Assembly: GCA_003255025.1 (NCBI GenBank)
Contig: QANY01004032.1
Coordinates: 496,001-560,000, forward strand
Source of the DNA: Datisca glomerata
Taxonomy: Eukaryota; Streptophyta; Magnoliopsida; Cucurbitales; Datiscaceae
Length of the DNA: 64,000 bases
Direction of reading: 5' to 3'
Positions 48,701 through 60,290 of this stretch are shown here, in pieces. Both the position numbers and the translations under genes were made by a program. Position 1 is the first letter of the stretch, and each line of letters starts with the position of its first letter. Below the pieces are notes generated by a model, which was not told the DNA's origin, made no database searches, and saw nothing but the letters and a program-made list of their open reading frames with translations.

Positions 48701-49140
48701 CCAAAATTTCTCCTACTGATTCACATAGGTCCCTTAAGTCTTCTTCCCTAGTATCACGAGGAAGTCCACCGATGAAAATTTCAGATCCATGAGGCGGAAG
48801 GGCCAAAAGTTGAGCATGCTTCTCTTTATCAACTTCATCAATGGGATCATCAACCTTCTCTTCATCTTCCACAGATCTGCTAGCATCATGATCTTCATCC
48901 ACTTCTGGTGATTGATCTCTTCCACCTATCCCAGAGGGAGATTCCTCATTTTCTCCTTCAAGATTCTCTTCAGAGTTTTCATCACCACCCCCATCTACTC
49001 CATCGTCATCTATTTGTTCCTCAGCATCATCGTCCATCTCCTCCATGTAATTGTCCTCGTCGAGATCCACCCGTTCATCAACTTCTGCACCACCCACCAT
49101 GATTGCTTCACTACCCAGATATTGTCATCCAAAAGTACAC
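45749..49140 (-). CDS. LIF2-like: hnRNP Q / LIF2-like RNA-binding protein, three RRMs
   Basis: Nuclear RNA-binding protein of the plant hnRNP Q/R (SYNCRIP-like) family; Arabidopsis LIF2, an LHP1-interacting factor, is the closest relative I recognise. Coding exons on the minus strand: 49100-48699, 48623-48507, 48395-48255, 48163-47987, 47125-46918, 46384-46206, 46126-46041 and 45887-45749. All introns have GT/AG ends and phases join cleanly to 482 aa. Residues 1-95 are very acidic. RRM1 (about 106-182) has RNP2 IFIGGL and RNP1 KGYAFISF. RRM2 (about 186-268) has LFIGNV and RGFAFVLY. RRM3 (about 282-358) has LYVKNI and RDFGFVHY. A Gly/Tyr-rich segment and a basic Pro/Gly/Arg tail ending GRRYRPY follow. 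The first coding exon probably begins at 49140 after a 5' UTR intron. The gene converges on KCS; the two stop codons are about 1.2 kb apart. All key RNP residues are present. Confidence 0.94.
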
Positions 49141-50300
49141 CTGGTCAGCAATAGAATCACCTTCAGTACAGGGTATGCACCGACCAAGGATGAATTTTGA
49201 TATCAATGTGTCTAAAACATGAGTATGTATAGGTATGGGTTTCATATAACAAACAAGGGTACATGACGACCTACAGGTATGAGCACCGAGATACTAGATG
49301 GTTAAGGCGAAGAGGAACTCGAGAAGAATGAAAAGGAATTTATAACTGTTTATAGCAAAAGGAGACGAACTTCGCATAAAGCATTAAAAACTATGTAAGA
49401 AGCATTACTATGACTATGAGAGTGAAAAAGCATAAAGAATTAGTTTCCTACAACCCTAATTAAAATCCAACCAATCGCGAGGTGATGTTTACGTGTTTAG
49501 TAAAGCTCTGTGCCTCATCTTAGTGAAATTCCAATCCTCCCCCTCCACCCCAACCTTAATAGCAGCCATATTGATCACAGGACACTAATTCAAGAAGTGT
49601 GAAGAGATAATCCCTTCCTGGACAGCTACTCCGTAAGATAAAAAAAGGAAAAAGAATTCAGCTCAAACAGTGATCATTCTGAGAACTGGAATGCCAAAAG
49701 AAATTATAAGTGGGTAGAACCCAAAAAATAGCATCTGCCCAAAAAACTAGAGTATTAAATTATATGAACCGAAGCGCTAAGTTAGTAGTTACTAGCAAAG
49801 CGTTGTTTTTCAGCGACAAAAGGAAATTAAGTGAAACACATAAAACCAAGAACGCAAATTCGCCAAATAGAAAACGTAATTCACTACCTTTTCTGTCAAT
49901 GAAAAATCCCTTAATCTGATAGCGAATTCAATCTAGAAGGAAAGAAGAATGAAATCAGCCCCAAACCCTAATAGGAAACAGAAACCCTAATGATGCTGAA
50001 CTCAAATTAAAACACAATAAGAAATAGGAAGCTCGAAAACCCCAATGAAACACACAAATTTATGTAGTCCACAAAAAGAAAATATCAAAATTTTAGAATC
50101 TGAGGTACGAAAGAATTCTCAGAACCAAAGCAAAAACACAAATTGGCACTTTGATACTTCGAAATTAACTCTAAAAAATAGAAGTACAGAGAAACAGAAG
50201 TGAGAGTGAGCATACCAGTGAACCAGAATTCTTGGGCTTAAAAAAAGAAGATTTGGGGTTTTGGTGTTTGATGTCTCTGCCTTATGGTTTCTCTTTCCTG
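49141..50300 (-). promoter_or_regulatory. 5' leader exon and leader intron of the hnRNP Q gene
   Basis: A CT-rich stretch (minus strand, about 50300-50216) looks like a non-coding first exon. It ends at a good donor (CACTG/GTATGC, exon end 50216). A plausible acceptor (CTGACCAG) puts the next exon start at 49140, leaving a 1075-nt leader intron. That intron holds two exact AAACCCTAA telobox motifs at 49963-49971 and 49982-49990. Teloboxes are frequent near the starts of plant translation and RNA-processing genes. Transcription start and splice sites are inferred, not proven. Confidence 0.55.
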
Positions 50301-50526
50301 TGTAGAGGCTGAAGGAAGAGGGGGGAAGTGTGGGTGGGTGTTTAATCCAACGACCCTGATTTGCTTCCTGTAAAAGCCTTTGATTGGGAATAAGGACAGT
50401 TCCGAAGTGGACGAGTTTATACTTGTCGCATTCCTTTTCAAATTATTATTCAGCCATTGAATGTTATATTGCGATTCACGCCTTTCATGATTTAAAATTT
50501 ACCCTACAGTCCTAGGAGACAATCGA

Positions 50527-50895
50527 GGTAATTTATCGTTATCTCGAATGCACTTAACAATATTTTTTGTTCATTCTAAATCGTCAGTCGTGATAATTTT
50601 ACCATTACCTCAAGTGTATTTAGCGATGAGTTTTGCTCAACAGTCTTAAGTCGCCCCTCTTGATAATTTTGTCATTAGCTCGAGCACACTTAGCGATGAT
50701 TTGCCTCAACATTCCTAAGCACCCCTCGTATTTTATCATTACCTCGAGCATATTTAGCGATGATTTTTACTCAACAGTCCTAAGTCACCCCTTGTGGTAA
50801 TTTTATCGTTACCGCGGGTGTACTTAGCGATGATTTTTTCTCAACAGTCTTAAGTCACCCCTCGTGGTAATTTTGTCGTTACGATGGTTATTTCC
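50527..50895. repeat. 70-bp tandem array upstream of the hnRNP Q gene
   Basis: About 5.3 diverged head-to-tail copies of a unit near 70 bp. Recognisable blocks are TAATTTTRTCRTTA, CTTAGCGATGATTTT, CTCAACAGTC and TAAGTCACCCCTYGTGG. The last two full copies are the most alike, as expected for recent expansion at one edge. No ORF. The array lies about 230 bp beyond the presumed transcription start of the minus-strand gene. Confidence 0.85.
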
Positions 50896-51419
50896 TGTTA
50901 CGATGGGTGTGTAGAACCAATATAAAAACATTTTCTCTATGTGGTATTATTGACATACTTAGAGACGGCCGAAAGCCCTCTTCACAATGATAATGCAGCC
51001 ACGGATGATAAAATTCTCATAGAAAACAAGTATTTATTCTTGTTGTCTCAATTATTGGTCAGAAGGAGAATCTCCTAGTAAAATAGAAAACGGGTAGTGA
51101 GAGCAGAGCTTCCAACTAGAAATAATAGTGTAGAATGCATCATAGGGAATATGTATATAATTACATCCTCCCCTTCTTTATGAATCTCGAAGAAATACCA
51201 GATATTTTCTTTGCCACGGCAAAATTCAATAATGACGTAGGGACCACTATCATGATTTAAAATTTATTTATTTACTAAAATATTACCGTTACTTCGCTTA
51301 GTATCACAAGTAAGATCGTGGTATATCCCATCTTCTGTTTAGCCAAGGCTAAAATATTATTATGCTCCTCCGATGCTCATGTTTAGGTCGTTGGTTGGTT
51401 GTCATTCCAATGTTCATTT
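50896..51419. other. Stretch between 70-bp array and copia element C
   Basis: No recognisable gene. It could be the left part of the LINE into which element C may have inserted, but I cannot read a LINE protein here. Confidence 0.35.
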
Positions 51420-53570
51420 TGTTGGGGGCAATGCCCTCAAATCATGTGTATTGATATTTTAATATGAAATTTAATGAAATTCTATTTTTCTTATAATTGT
51501 TCTGTTAAATTATTATTGAATAATTTATATAAATATATGAAAATTCTATTTTCATTATTGAGACTATGATCTGGTATTAGTACGAGAGGATTAAAATCAT
51601 AGATAATGAATAAAATTATCAGCAACATATTAAAGTATAAAATTTTTAATGAATGGTTGCTAGTACGGTTCGCTAAGTAAAATGAATGCATGTGATCTAG
51701 ATTCAGTTCATTTATATGGATAGACATCTTAGTGAAAGTATTTTATATAATAAGATTATATATGACAGGACCAATGTGAATTAATATCATTATTAACTTG
51801 TCGTTTATCATAAAGATTTAATGCACATCAATCTGATAATTATATGTAGATCAGACTGAATCTTTAGTAGTCATGAACTCTTATACATGTCTACTGAATC
51901 TTTTGATTCACTCGTTAATGTTTGTTTGTAAAACAGGTTAGTAACTTTTGTTTTAGAGATTCAGTGATGTGGATGGCTAGGAACATGATCTTACAAAATT
52001 TGAAATCCAAATTTTTCTAACAGATCGTATATTGGTTCCATTAAGTGTTGATTCTGAAACTGAATGGTTATTGAGCTCAAATTTTTAATACGATTATAAA
52101 TTAGTCATTCACTAGTAAATTAATGGTACTTAAGGGACAAGAGGTAATTAGAAGGGTAAAATGATAATTTTACCTGGCTCTAATTTATGAACTAATAATT
52201 GGAGGACAGAACTAGGTGAATGATTATATCAATAGACTACACGAGAATACTCTGTAAATACATTCTATAATCTCTAATTTTACAATTTCATATTTATAGT
52301 GCAGTAATAATAGAATTAATAAATAAAATTATTTAATTAATAATTTGGTTTATTGAAGCATATGATTATATGTTCATGGTTCTCAAGTCACCTCTGTACT
52401 ATGCAATCTAGGCTGTGAATATTTTAGAACGTTAGAAAATGGCTCACTTGCAAAAAGAATTTTTATTCAGAGACAAGTACATAATTATGAGATAATTATG
52501 TGTGATTAATTAATTAAATTATTTATATTAATTTTCAAAAATTATATATAAATAATTATATCGATTACTTTTTTAATTATCGATAAGTGAGACAGTATAT
52601 CTAATTTGTAAAATTATATAATGTTGAATTATTATTATTAGATAATAACTCACAATTTGAATCAACTAAATCTGTTATTTGTGAACTAACAAATAAGCTA
52701 GTTGATAGGGATAATCAGATAAGTTAATTTTGAACTAACTGATATCTAGATATTTATCTGATTGAAATAATTATTTAATTTATAGTAATTACCACGTGTC
52801 AATCACTGATTGAAAATTAGAGATTGACATGAACTACTGTAGTGCCACGTTACACTATAGTTGGGACATGACACACAGTGTCGTGAGGCACTGTGATGGC
52901 TCACGACAACTGCAGTGCCGTGTGACACTACAGTTGTGTAAAAATTAAAATTAAATATTACTTTTAGTTTGTCTATAAAAATCTAATGAGCCTAAAAAAT
53001 TATATATATATATTATTCTAATGGCTTGGGGTTGGTTGCATCAGCTGAGAACTGTTGGTCAATGTGTAGAGAAAACAGTTATTATCAGGGTAACTTTTTC
53101 TATGATTAAAAATTAATCAAAAACTCTGAAAGAATAATCATCGTCTTCTCTTAGAGGATTGTCTCATTAAATTAATCAGTCTCAGTAAATCTCTAGATCT
53201 TATATATTGAATACATCTAGAAACAAAAAAGTATCTTTGAATAATTCTACGTGCTCATACACGCCCTAATGCGTTTGATGATTAGCTTGGAAGATCTTTG
53301 TGTGAATCTCGAAGTTGGTTGTTGGTGGGAACGCAGGATCATTGGTTTGCCAGGACACTTGATATAGACTACAAGATATATATGATCCTATTTATGTATA
53401 TCTTCGATTTAATATATAAATATATAATGGATCTTGTTTGAAAAGAGTTTTTAAAAAAAATTATTTTAGAAACCGTTGCGTCACGTTAATTTTCTTTTAT
53501 CGAAATGATTCATTTTTAATAAACTTTAAAAGCCCCATGCTTCCGTCGCACGAGCGTCGCGTTTCCAATA
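51420..53570 (+). repeat. 5' LTR of element C
   Basis: Colinear with 56717-58898. Includes a cluster of near-palindromic ACTGTAGTGCCACG-type motifs at about 52830-52935. Confidence 0.92.
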
Positions 53571-53572
53571 AT

Positions 53573-53584
53573 TGGTATCAGAAC
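53573..53584 (+). promoter_or_regulatory. Primer-binding site of element C
   Basis: TGGTATCAGAAC, two bases after the LTR end. It matches the 3' end complement of initiator tRNA-Met used by plant copia elements except for one base (consensus TGGTATCAGAGC). Confidence 0.85.
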
Positions 53585-54630
53585 GATTATTATATATTTG
53601 TATATTAAATACTGTGTAGGTGTCCTTGCATTATTCATAATATATTTTGATATATGTGAATATATGTGAATGAATAGATGGTTTATTTTTTTTGAATGTA
53701 TGGTTAAATAATGAATAGTTAATTGTACAGTGATTATTGGGTTAAACTTTATTCTTTAATTTTTTTTCATAAATATTATGCAAGACGATTTAGGGTGTAA
53801 GAATTTTTATAATTTTATTTTGAATTATATATTGTAATCATTCCGGTTGTGAGAAAATGAAGAGCGCACGAGACGAACGAGGAGGAAAAGGTAAAAATAG
53901 GAATTCCTAGAGAATTCCAGCACCAGCACCAGAAATAGGATTTTCAGTGCTGGCGTCGCCGGTATTCCAACGGCAGTAACGTCACCAGAAAAACTTGTTC
54001 TGGAGATGAGCCCGATAGAGAATTGGCGTTAGCGGCAGTGCCGCCGCTTCTAACTGTCGACGACTAGCGGCGGTGGACGGCCGGCGGGAGTGATGGGTGG
54101 TGGTAGGAGAGTCTTATAGTTGGTGGTAACTATTGTCACATCTAGATAAGTTTTAAAAAAAAACTCTAATACCAAATTACCCTATCACTGCAGAGTTTTA
54201 TGAAAACTCTAACTCTATCTTTTATCTTTTAAAATTTGAAATAAAGTAATTTTAAAATTAATTTTTAATTTTATGAAAATTAAAAATTAGTTAATTGATT
54301 GTGTTTGACCCAAGTTTGACCAAATCAATAAAGCATTTTTTGACTAAATAGAATTTAATAATTTTTTAATTATAGAGATAATTTTTAATTAAGAAAAATA
54401 GTTTTTCTAATTAAAAGGATTTCGTTTGAAGCTTGAAGATTATGAAAATGAACATCAGATGGAGAATGAGATATTTTAGAAATATGTAATCTTGAAATTC
54501 TCTTAGTAATTTTATTTTTTTATTTCAATGATTGTAATTTAGAAATACGCAATAGTCACTCAGTCCATTATTATTTTATTTAATTGTTAAGTGTGAATAC
54601 TTAGATTTAGAATCTACGAATTACTTGTTG
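53585..54630 (+). other. Leader of element C replacing gag
   Basis: No Gag, knuckle or protease motif in any frame. A GC-rich patch at about 53910-54110 (GGCGGTGGACGGCCGGCGGG and similar) differs in composition from everything around it and could be captured host DNA; its source is unknown. Confidence 0.5.
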
Positions 54631-55400
54631 GAGTATGGAATCCTATCCTAACTCACATCACCTGGAACACCACGGTAAAATAGTGTTTCAGAAAGGTGAA
54701 AACGAATCTTATTGGATATGGTTAGGTCAATGTTAAGCTATTCATCTCTACCACTTACATTTTGGGGATATGCATTACACATGACAATATACATTTGGAA
54801 TGTAGCGCCTTCTAAGTCTGTAAGCAAGACACCTTTAAAGTTATGGAATGGCTCCAAACCCAGTTTGTGTCATTTCTGCATATGGGGTGTTCATCTCACG
54901 TTCTTAGACTCAAGACTGAAAAGTTAGATTCAATATCAGAAGTAAGCATATTTGTTGGCTATACTTCAGAGACTAGAGGTGGGTACTTTTATCACAATGA
55001 TTCAAAGGTGTTTGTATCGACAAATGTCACTTTCCATGACACATGACTATATGAAAAACTATAAACCTCGAAGTAAAGTAGTTTTTGAAGAATTAGCGTT
55101 TGATTAGATCAAATCACTTTCATCATCAATTGATAAATGAAAAATCACATAAACCATAGTTCCTATTTAGGAAACCCCGGTGCAACGTCGTAGTGAGAGG
55201 GTTGTAGGACAACCTATTAGCTATGAACTAGAGGCACATGCCTTAGTGTCCGACACTGATAAGGATGATCCATTAACCTTTAAGGAGGCGATGGATGATC
55301 CTGAAAAATGAGAAATTGCAAGATGCCATGAACCAGGAAATGGAATCGACGTATTCTATTTTCATTTAGGAACTTGTAGATCCACATGAAGATAAAGAGA
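54631..55400 (+). pseudogene. Copia C integrase C-terminal scrap
   Basis: Begins at YGILS.LTSPGTPR, corresponding to the conserved SQLSxPGTPQQNG block, then LDMVRSMLSYSSLPLTFWGY, ALHMTIYIWNVAPSKSVS, and EVSIFVGYTSETRGGYFYHN. Frames change near 54870. The start point matches that of element B. Confidence 0.8.
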
Positions 55401-56700
55401 CATCCTCACATGTTGCCATGCTAAAATTCATTAACATCATTTTGTCTATTGCCGCTAGTTTAGGCTATGAAATATGACAAATTGACATCAAGACAGTTTT
55501 TTGAATGACTCTCGTGAAGAAAGTATCTATATAATGTAACCAGAAGGGGCAAGATCAGAAAGTATGCAAGTTGCTTAAATTTATTTATGGATTAAAGCAA
55601 GCATCGAGATCTTGAAATCTTATCTTTGATGGGATTATTAAATCATATGGATTCGAACAAAATGTTGACAAGCTTATGTTTATAAATACATCAAAGACAA
55701 GATAATGATTTTTTTAGTTTTTTATGTTGATGATATTCTACTCATTGAGAATGATGTAAAAACTTTGTCAAAGGTAAAGAAATGGTTAGGTGAGAAATTC
55801 CAAATGAAATATTTGGGCAAGGCAAGCTATGTTCTAAGCATCCAAATCCTAAGGGATAGAAAGAATAAGCTCTTGACACTTTCTCAGGCATTTTATATTG
55901 ATAAAGTGCTGGAGAGATTCTCAACGGAGAATTCCAAGAAAGGTCGTTTACCGATCTGACATATCGTCTTCTCCAATTAGCAATGTCCTAAGACACCTCA
56001 GGAGGAAGAGGATAGGAGAACGGTTTTTTATGCTTCAGCTGTTGGTAGTCTCATGTATGTCATGTTATGTACGTGACTAGACATCTGTTATGTAATAAAA
56101 AATATCAGTCATTATCAATCGAATCCAGGTTTGGAATATTGGATTGTAGTAAATCACATTCTCAAGTATCTTAGGAGAACAAGAAATTATATGCTTGTTT
56201 ATTTAGGTGGAGACCTGAACCTCAATGTATATACTGGTTATGATTTTCAATTAGACAGAGATAGTTGAAAGTCAACGTCTGGATCAGTATTCACCCTAGG
56301 TGGAGGGGTTGTAGTCTAGAGAAGTATAAATAATCCATCATTACAGATTCCGCTATGAAAGTCGAATATATAGCGGCTTGTGAAGCTATGAAAGAAGCGG
56401 TATGACTCAGAAAGTTCTATACTAATTTGGAAATAGTTTCAGATATGGATAAGCCACTGATCCTATACTTGACAACAGTGGGGCGGTAGCTAATTTTAAA
56501 GAACCAATGAGTCACAAGAGGGGAAAACACATAGAGAGAAAATATCATCTTGTAAGAGAGATTGTTCATCGGGGGGATGCAGCTGTTATGAAGATAGCGT
56601 CAGATTAGAACCTGGCTGATCCTTTTACCAAGACACTTCTTGCGAATCATTGAGGGTCGTGTACGTAACATGGGGTTGATAGAGATGCCACATTTGTTTT
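55401..56700 (+). pseudogene. Copia C reverse transcriptase and RNase H remnant
   Basis: Readable: KFIYGLKQASRS, FYVDDILLIENDVKTLSKVK (YVDD at 55723-55734, both Asp present), MKYLGKASYVLSIQI, LTLSQAFYIDKVLERF. RNase H blocks follow in shifting frames to about 56640. Numerous stops. Confidence 0.82.
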
Positions 56701-56716
56701 ACGGCAAGTGAGAGAT

Positions 56717-58898
56717 TGTTGGGGGTAATGTTCTTAAAGCATGTGTATTGACATTTTAATATGAAATTTAATGAAATTATATTTTTCTTATAGTTGTTCT
56801 TTTAAATTATTATTGAATAACTTTATATAAATATATGAAAATCTCATATTCATTAATAAGACTATGATCTTGTATTAATACGAGCGGATTAAGATCATAG
56901 ATAATGAATATAATTTTAAGCAACATATTAAAGTATGGAATCTTTAATGAATGGTTGCTAGTACGGTTCACTAAGCATAATGAATGCGTGCATCTAGATC
57001 CATATCATTGATGTGAATAGATATCTTAGTGAATATACTTTATATAATAAGATTATATATGACAAGACCGATGTGCATTAATACACACTAATCTGATGAT
57101 TATATGTAGATCAATCTAAATCCTGAGTAGTCATAAACTCATATACCAGTCTATGGATCTTTTGATTCACTCGTTAAAGTTTTTTTGTAAAACAAGCTAT
57201 GAACTTTTGTTTTGGAGATTCGGTGATGTGGATGGCTGAGAACTTGATCTTACAATATTTGAAATCTAAACTTTCCTAACAGATCATATATTGATTCCCT
57301 CAAGTGTTGATTCTGAAACTGAATGGTTATTGAGCTCAAATTTATAATACGATTATAAATTATTCATTCAATAGTGAATTAATGGTACTTAAGGATCAAT
57401 GGATAATTAGAAGGGTAAAATGATAATTTTGACCAGCTCTAATTTGTGAATCAATAATTGGATGACAGAACTACGTGAAATGATTATATCAATGGACTAT
57501 ACGAGAATACTCTGTAAATACATTTTATAATCTCTAAGAGGGTAATTTCATATTTATAGTGAGCAATAATGGAATTAATAAATAAGATTATTTAATTAAA
57601 AAATTTAGCTAATAATCTGGTTATTGAAGAATAAGATTATAGGTCGATAGTCCCTAAGTCACCTCTGTACTATGTAGTGTAGGGTGTGTATATTTCAAGA
57701 TATGAGAAAATGACTGACTTGCAAAATAAATTTTAATTCTGAGGCAAGTACATAATTATGAGATAATTATGTATGATTAATTAATTAAATTATTTATATT
57801 AATTTTTAGAAATTATATATAAATAATTATATCGATTAATTTTTTAATTATTAATAAGTGAGACAATGTATCTAAATTGTGAAATTGAATAATATTAAAT
57901 TATTATTAGATAATAATTGAAAATATGAATAAACTAAATCTGTTATTTGTGAACTGACAGATAAGTTAGTTGATAGGGATAATCAGATAAGATAATTTTG
58001 AATTAACTAATATCTAGATATTTATCTGATTAAAATAAATATATAATTTGTAGTGATTGCAACGCGTCAATCGTTGATTGGGAATCAATGGTTGACATGA
58101 ACTACTGTAGTACCATATGACACTACAATAGTGGGCGTGCAATACTGTAGTGTCACTCGACACTATAGTAGTGTCGTGAAACACTATGATGGCTTACGGC
58201 ACTGCACTACCGTGTGGCACTACAGTTGTGCAAAAATTACAGTGGGTCCTACTGTAATGGTAATTATGAAATTAAATATTATTTTTAATTTATACCTAAA
58301 AATCTGATGAGCCTAAAAAATTCTATATAGGTATTATTCTAATGGCTCGGGGTTGGTTGCATCGGTTGAGAACTGTTGGTCAATGTATATAGAACACAGT
58401 TGCTATCGGGGTGATCTTTCTCTGTGATTAAAAGTTAATCAAAAACTCTAAAAGAATAATCATCATATTTTCTTAGAGGATTGTCTCACTAAATTAATCT
58501 TTCTCAGTAAATCTCTAGATCTCATTTGTTGAGTACATCTAGAGATAGGAAAAATAGTTTTGAATTATTCTACATGCCCACACACGTCCTCGTGCGTTTG
58601 AGGATTGACTTGAAAGATCTTGGTGTGGATCTTGAAGTACGTTGTTGGTGGGAACATAGGATCATTGATTTACGAGGACGCTTGATCTACTCTACAAGAG
58701 GTATATGATTCTCATCCATGTATGTCTTCGATTTAATATATAAATATATAATGGATCCTGATTGAAAATAGTTTTTCAATAAAAGTTTTTATTTTGAAAA
58801 TCGTTGCGTCGCGTTTATTTTCTTTTATCTAAAAAGATTGGGTTTTAATGAATTTTAAAGCCCAACGCTTCTGCCATGTGAGTGCCACGTTTCTAACA
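56717..58898 (+). repeat. 3' LTR of element C
   Basis: Colinear with the 5' LTR; its motif cluster (58095-58250) has extra copies of the CACTACAGTAGTG-like unit, accounting for much of the length difference. Confidence 0.92.
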
Positions 58899-60290
58899 TA
58901 TTTTTGGATGAGGGACTAGTATGAAATTTCATTGAATTATTTGGTTGAAGACCATCATATATTGCAACCTCAATGGATTCCTTCATAAGAGATGTGAACA
59001 CTTATTCATGAGTTGGCATCTTCACTCTTGTTTTCATTCTTCTCATCTGGCACCTACTTTTTAAAAATGATGTTGGTGAGCTCTGATCTAGACTCGTTGA
59101 TTTGGCCACATTATTTTGATGTTGTTGTTTCTTGTAAGGTAGCATGTTCCTCTTTTTCTGAGATTGAGAGTCCAACTATTTGGGGTAAACTGATTTGGAT
59201 GTCGTTTACTCCTTTTTCTCTATCTCTCCTCACTTAGTGCTTGTTTCATAGGAATATTCCTACTAATTCTGCATCGTGCACTCGTGGTTATATTTTTCTT
59301 CTCATTTGTTGTGCTCTGGAGGAGGACTTATGAGATCTCTTTATAGAGTGTCCTTTTTTATCATGGGACGTGAGATGCGGTGTTGAATGCTTTTGGAAAA
59401 GTTTCATCCTGGATGGTACTTTCTTAGCATGCATTTGAAGGATCTCTAGCGTAGTTCCAATATTATAGTCGTTTGAGTAGTGTGGTTCCTTAGTAAACAA
59501 ACCACCTTTGAGGCTAGGAAGTATGTCATTGTTGAGGCTTTTTCCTTAGTTTGACATTCTTTTTTTGAGGCGGACTCGCTTCAGCTTTGCACCATGCAAA
59601 TTCCATAGATGAGCTTTTTACTCTTCAACGACTTCATATTTGGGGTCGTCTTTCCAGAGCCTCATGTATCATGGAAATTATTTGGTGCCCTTCCATATCG
59701 ATTAGATTAAGGTTAACACAGACGTAACAACTTTAAGTGGTCCTAATCTTGTTGGTTGTGGATGTGTTTTTTTATCTTGTAGAAGATTTGTTAAGGGTTA
59801 TTTTGCTCCACACCTCGACATCTATTTTTCTTTTGAAGCTGAGTTGGATGTTGTTGTCTATGTGATTATTTATGCTTGGACTTTTAGCTTGAGACATTTA
59901 TAGTTGGAGAATGATTTTACTTATTTGGTGGACATTCTTCTTTCCAGATCTCATAAGGTCTCTTGGCATTGGCGTCCTTCTTGGAATAGGCATTTGAGTT
60001 TACTCACTTTGATGGAAATTTATGTCACACACCTTTAGGAGGAGAGAAACCGTGTTGTCGATTGTTTAGCATCTAGGCCCCCACTAAACAGTTACTCATT
60101 CATAACTCTAAACTACTTCGGCTTTTTGCTTTTTTTTTTATTTCTTGTGATGTTTGTAACAAGCTTTCATTTAAGTTATGTTGATTTATTTTTCTAGCTA
60201 TCATATTGTGAAAGTTACACCATCTAATACAAGGCCAATATTCTCGGGATGCCTTTTTCTCCTTTGTGTAATAAACATGGAATGTAAAAG
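58899..60290 (+). mobile_element. LINE 3' region: zf-RVT and RNase H remnant
   Basis: Readable in shifting frames: GKLIWMSFTPFSLSLLT followed by CLFHRNIPTNSASCTRGYIF and ECPFLSWDV, the pattern of the zinc-finger domain after LINE reverse transcriptases (zf-RVT). About 400 bp later comes an RNase H-like domain: LVGCGCVFRSCRRFVKGYFA, FEAELDVVVYVI, VSWHWRPSWNRHLSLLTLM and ERNRVVDCLASRPP. Stops and frame changes are frequent. It directly abuts the 3' LTR of element C. The 5' part of the LINE is not visible. Confidence 0.7.

Larger units (their letters stand above)
51420..58898 (+). mobile_element. Ty1/copia element C, long LTRs and deleted interior
   Basis: LTRs at 51420-53570 (2151 bp) and 56717-58898 (2182 bp) both begin TGTTGGGGG and end TTTCYAAYA. 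The 5' LTR is followed by a primer-binding site, TTGGTATCAGAAC (53572-53584), one base off the copia consensus. The 3' LTR is preceded by a polypurine-like GCAAGTGAGAGAT. Flanking 5-mers are CATTT and TATTT, a target duplication with one mismatch. The 3.1-kb interior has only an integrase C-terminus, reverse transcriptase and RNase H; Gag, protease and the integrase core are gone. The LTRs differ at roughly one base in ten, so the insertion is old. Confidence 0.92.

Noticed and set aside
48908..49154. Plus-strand His/Pro-rich frames over the hnRNP Q first exon
   Set aside because: They are the complement of the acidic Glu/Asp-rich coding exon.
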